In this document: in pieces, positions 6,334 to 8,643 of the stretch
How positions within the stretch are numbered: position 1 is the stretch's first letter
How the letters are laid out: every line of letters starts with the position of its first letter
Origin: Desulfoprunum sp.
GTDB lineage: Bacteria > Desulfobacterota > Desulfobulbia > Desulfobulbales > Desulfocapsaceae
Direction: 5' to 3'
Length of the DNA stretch: 8,643 bases
NCBI GenBank assembly: GCA_030696435.1
Contig: JAUYSF010000379.1
Location: forward strand, 1 to 8,643
The notes under the pieces: generated by a model
Seen by the model: the letters and a program-made list of their open reading frames with translations, nothing else
Databases searched by the model: none
Told to the model about the DNA's origin: nothing
Translations under genes and position numbers: made by a program

Positions 6334-7827
6334 TCAACGCCTGAGATCAAGTTTCAATTCAAAATCCACCGCACCACCCTTTGAAGAAAGATTTGCCGAG
6401 CTGATTTCCACTTTCGAAAAAAATGGGGATTTCCCCAATTCCTTCTGGACATTATCAACAATATTGAAATTCTCGGTTGTCCCTTTGATTCGGACATCAT
6501 TCTGATCTGCAACCATTTTGATAATCTTCACCTGCAAGGAAGCCGGTATCCGCTCCGAGACTTCGGCCAAAAGAGTCAGCATTCCCCGGTTTGTCGACTC
6601 GGGACCTCCAGCCATATAAGCCTGCTTTGCCTCCTTTATCCGAACCTGGAGCTGCTGGACAGGATTGACAATCCTGGTTACATCCGGAATAGTCTGAGAA
6701 AAAACATCGCGTATCTGTCCATCCAAAGCAACCTTCTGCTTTCTCAACATGGCCTGATCATGCCAACAATACGCAATGACAAGAAAAAATAAAAGTGCCA
6801 TCGGCAGTAAGGCCACCTTGCAATACCTGCGATACTTCTTTATTGACTCTTTTTTCCTCAATCCATCTTTTCTGAAATTGAAAACTCGACCATTTTTTTC
6901 CGCACCCAGTGCAAGGGATAATGGCCTGTCCATCGAACCGGCATGCCAGCAAGAGGCAATCTCATCTTCAATCTTCAAAAAGGGCATGGAGCGCATATCG
7001 CATTGCTTAACCTCAATCCCTGTCTCGGAATGAAGTGCCTCAGCCAGGCCCGGATAAGAGCCAACAGGCCCTGCAAGATAAAGAGGAATATCCTGGGATT
7101 GCAGACCGCCTCTGGCTGCCAGAAGTGTCTGCCACACTGCCCTGGCGAATGCCGAGTAAACCAATGCAAGATTTTCCGGTCGAAGGGGAAAGACATCAAG
7201 ACGGTCCTCGGTCAGCCGGAAGCCTGCCTGTAGACCGACATCAAAAACCAGTGGACGAACAAGAGCTATCTGTCCTGCGAAAATCAAGACCAGCACCGCT
7301 TTGCGAAATCCAACGTCAAGGAAAATATAATCTTCCGGGATATCGGCTAGTCCACCAAGCCGTGCAGCACCATACGTCCCGCTGATTCCGAGAGTTTCCG
7401 GATCAACCGCCAACCTCTGCAGAAGTTCAAGCTGTTCGGCAAGAAAAGCTCTCTCGGCTATTGCCGTAATTACCGAGGAATTCTTTCCTTTTTTATTGGC
7501 AAGCAGAAAATCAAACACTATTCTTTCCGCTTCAAGGGAGGAGGCCTCTGCAAGTTCACCTGGTATGACTCTGCTGATCTTATTTTTATCGGCAAAAGGA
7601 AACAGCAGATTACGGTAGAAAAAATGTTCCGCACCAAGAGATACCCAGCAGGTGCCTTCCTTGTAGCCAACCTGCTCGATAACCTCTGAGATAGCTGTTT
7701 CCAGAGACCCAGACCCGACCTCAGCTATACCGCATGCCGTGACAATATGTGTCTTGGCGACGCAATTCACCATGACCCCGGTGACGAGATCGTCGTGAAT
7801 ATCAAGAGCAAAAATCGTACTCACCAT
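6334..7827 (-). CDS. gspL: Type II secretion inner-membrane platform protein GspL
   Basis: GspL (497 aa) recruits the GspE ATPase to the inner membrane and pairs with GspM. The N-terminal cytoplasmic part (about 1-310) has the actin/PilM-like layout: a first-strand motif FALDIHDD (6-13), a second phosphate-type motif FLDVG (169-173) and an adenosine-type motif LAGPVGSYPGL (251-261). The first motif lacks the glycine of the usual DxG, so nucleotide binding is doubtful. FNFRKDGL (316-323) resembles the NLR-type motif just before the membrane helix in GspL and PilN. One transmembrane segment lies at about 337-355. A helical linker (360-405) and a periplasmic ferredoxin-like domain (about 415-495) follow. 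ATG start, 4 nt after the gspK stop, with a weak purine-rich ribosome site. Stops 4 nt before gspM. Length is normal for the family; a PilM-PilN fusion is structurally equivalent, but the context makes it GspL. Confidence 0.94.
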   Translation of the reverse strand: MVSTIFALDIHDDLVTGVMVNCVAKTHIVTACGIAEVGSGSLETAISEVIEQVGYKEGTCWVSLGAEHFFYRNLLFPFADKNKISRVIPGELAEASSLEAERIVFDFLLANKKGKNSSVITAIAERAFLAEQLELLQRLAVDPETLGISGTYGAARLGGLADIPEDYIFLDVGFRKAVLVLIFAGQIALVRPLVFDVGLQAGFRLTEDRLDVFPLRPENLALVYSAFARAVWQTLLAARGGLQSQDIPLYLAGPVGSYPGLAEALHSETGIEVKQCDMRSMPFLKIEDEIASCWHAGSMDRPLSLALGAEKNGRVFNFRKDGLRKKESIKKYRRYCKVALLPMALLFFLVIAYCWHDQAMLRKQKVALDGQIRDVFSQTIPDVTRIVNPVQQLQVRIKEAKQAYMAGGPESTNRGMLTLLAEVSERIPASLQVKIIKMVADQNDVRIKGTTENFNIVDNVQKELGKSPFFSKVEISSANLSSKGGAVDFELKLDLRR

Positions 7828-7831
7828 TATC

Positions 7832-8643
7832 TCACTCTACCTTGCGGATCAATTCAGTAACCTTGCCTTGCTGTGCCCTTCGTACCACGGTTACAATCTT
7901 TCGTTTCAGGGTATCCAAGACGCCCGTGGCTTCCAGAGAAAAGTATGTACTTGCGGTGGTCGCAAATCTCTGATCAAAGACAACATCTCCCGGCCAGGAA
8001 GGGATATTTAGATACCATGTGGCATTCGCCAGAAGATCTTTATTGGCTTTGTCCCGGCGAAACTCATCCATGCCGGACGCAAGGTCCTTGGTCACCAGTG
8101 GATTAATCGCCTGAAGAAGCTCCTTGTCTGCAGTGTTGAGATTGACTTTGCCATCATGCCCATAGACTGTAATAAATTGAGACAGCGCTTTTTTCCCTTC
8201 AAAACCAAACAACAGAGCTGGCGTAACACCCTTGACCAGCAGGAGTTCCTCAACAAATTGAACAGGCCCATTCTTACATGAATATCCTGGAGAAAGAGAC
8301 TGATAATAACTGTTTTCCGCCCCGGCATCCGATTCCCTGTCGTCTGCATCCAACCAGTCAACGAGTGAATCAACAATCCCTTTTGCCACTGTTTCTCCCT
8401 CGACAGCAAACTCTCCCGATAAAAGGAGGCGTGTGAAAATCTCCCTGGCCCCCGTTCCAACCTCCCCGCTTTCGCCAAGACTGTTGACCTGTAACCTGCC
8501 GGAAAGGTCTGTTATTTTCAGGCTCAAGTTCCCTTGGCTGAAAAGCCCTGAAAGATCACCTCGATCTACTGTAGCCCAGTCCTCCAGAAGCGAATCAAAA
8601 GTGGTCTCTTTGCCATCTTTTTCAAGCAGAGTAACCGCAAGGT
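7832..8643 (-). CDS. gspK: Type II secretion minor pseudopilin GspK (5' end cut by window edge)
   Basis: GspK is the large minor pseudopilin that, with GspI and GspJ, forms the tip of the T2SS pseudopilus in the periplasm. The reading frame runs open to the window edge: 269 residues are present, and the prepilin leader and N-terminal hydrophobic helix are missing. Upstream of a TTG at 8525-8527, which is not the true start, 38 more in-frame residues carry the GspK-typical stretch LLEKDGKETTFDSLLEDWA. This is followed by DLSGRLQVNSL and later by GKVNLNTADKELLQAI, the NxNTA-type signature leading into the helix-hairpin-helix-like part of GspK. The C-terminus (EATGVLDTLKRKIVTVVRR) is the usual final beta-strand region. 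The gene stops with TGA four nucleotides before gspL. The family call is firm; the true start lies outside the window. Confidence 0.93.
   Translation of the reverse strand, partial: LAVTLLEKDGKETTFDSLLEDWATVDRGDLSGLFSQGNLSLKITDLSGRLQVNSLGESGEVGTGAREIFTRLLLSGEFAVEGETVAKGIVDSLVDWLDADDRESDAGAENSYYQSLSPGYSCKNGPVQFVEELLLVKGVTPALLFGFEGKKALSQFITVYGHDGKVNLNTADKELLQAINPLVTKDLASGMDEFRRDKANKDLLANATWYLNIPSWPGDVVFDQRFATTASTYFSLEATGVLDTLKRKIVTVVRRAQQGKVTELIRKVE

Noticed and set aside
6330..6350. TTG start for GspM seven residues upstream
   Set aside because: It would overlap gspL by 17 nt and lacks a well-placed ribosome site. The ATG at 6329, 4 nt after gspL, matches the spacing of the other genes.
7832..8527. 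GspK as a complete 231-residue gene starting at TTG 8527
   Set aside because: The frame stays open to the window edge, and the upstream residues (LLEKDGKETTFDSLLEDWA) are conserved GspK sequence. The gene is therefore partial.

Overview
This window is most of a type II secretion system (T2SS, general secretion pathway) operon. It lies entirely on the minus strand and reads from right to left as gspK (cut by the right edge), gspL, gspM, gspN, gspC, gspD, gspE. Every gene can be assigned from its own motifs. The spacers are 4 nt, 4 nt, a 4-nt ATGA overlap, 11 nt, 10 nt and 17 nt, so no internal promoter is visible and one polycistronic message is likely. The pseudopilins gspG-J, the platform protein gspF and the prepilin peptidase are not in the window. 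Some probably lie upstream, beyond position 8643.

The organism looks like a diderm (Gram-negative) bacterium, because an outer-membrane secretin and a complete inner-membrane assembly platform are encoded. The K-L-M-N-C-D-E order, a GspN of the AsmA-like kind next to gspC, a GspC without a PDZ domain, and moderate G+C together point to the former Deltaproteobacteria, perhaps a Desulfobulbales-type sulfate reducer (Desulfobacterota). This is inference from gene content, not a database match.

Layout: 7832-8643 is gspK (minor pseudopilin, 5' end missing); 6334-7827 gspL; 5742-6329 gspM; 4858-5745 gspN; 4163-4846 gspC; 1897-4152 gspD; 176-1879 gspE. Positions 1-175 hold what may be the tail of a convergent plus-strand gene (stop at 112-114), followed by a weak inverted repeat that could end transcription from both sides.

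How the parts work together: GspE is the cytoplasmic ATPase that drives pseudopilus assembly. It docks on GspL, whose actin-like cytoplasmic domain joins through one membrane helix to a periplasmic ferredoxin-like domain that pairs with GspM. GspC links this platform to the GspD outer-membrane channel. GspK caps the pseudopilus tip. The role of GspN is uncertain.

No wholly new system is visible. The points most worth a second look are variations on the T2SS: GspE starts with a tandem pair of 24-residue motifs like those of the c-di-GMP-binding MshEN domain; GspD ends in a TPR-like extension; and GspC has a Pro/Ala/Glu-rich tail where a PDZ domain often sits.
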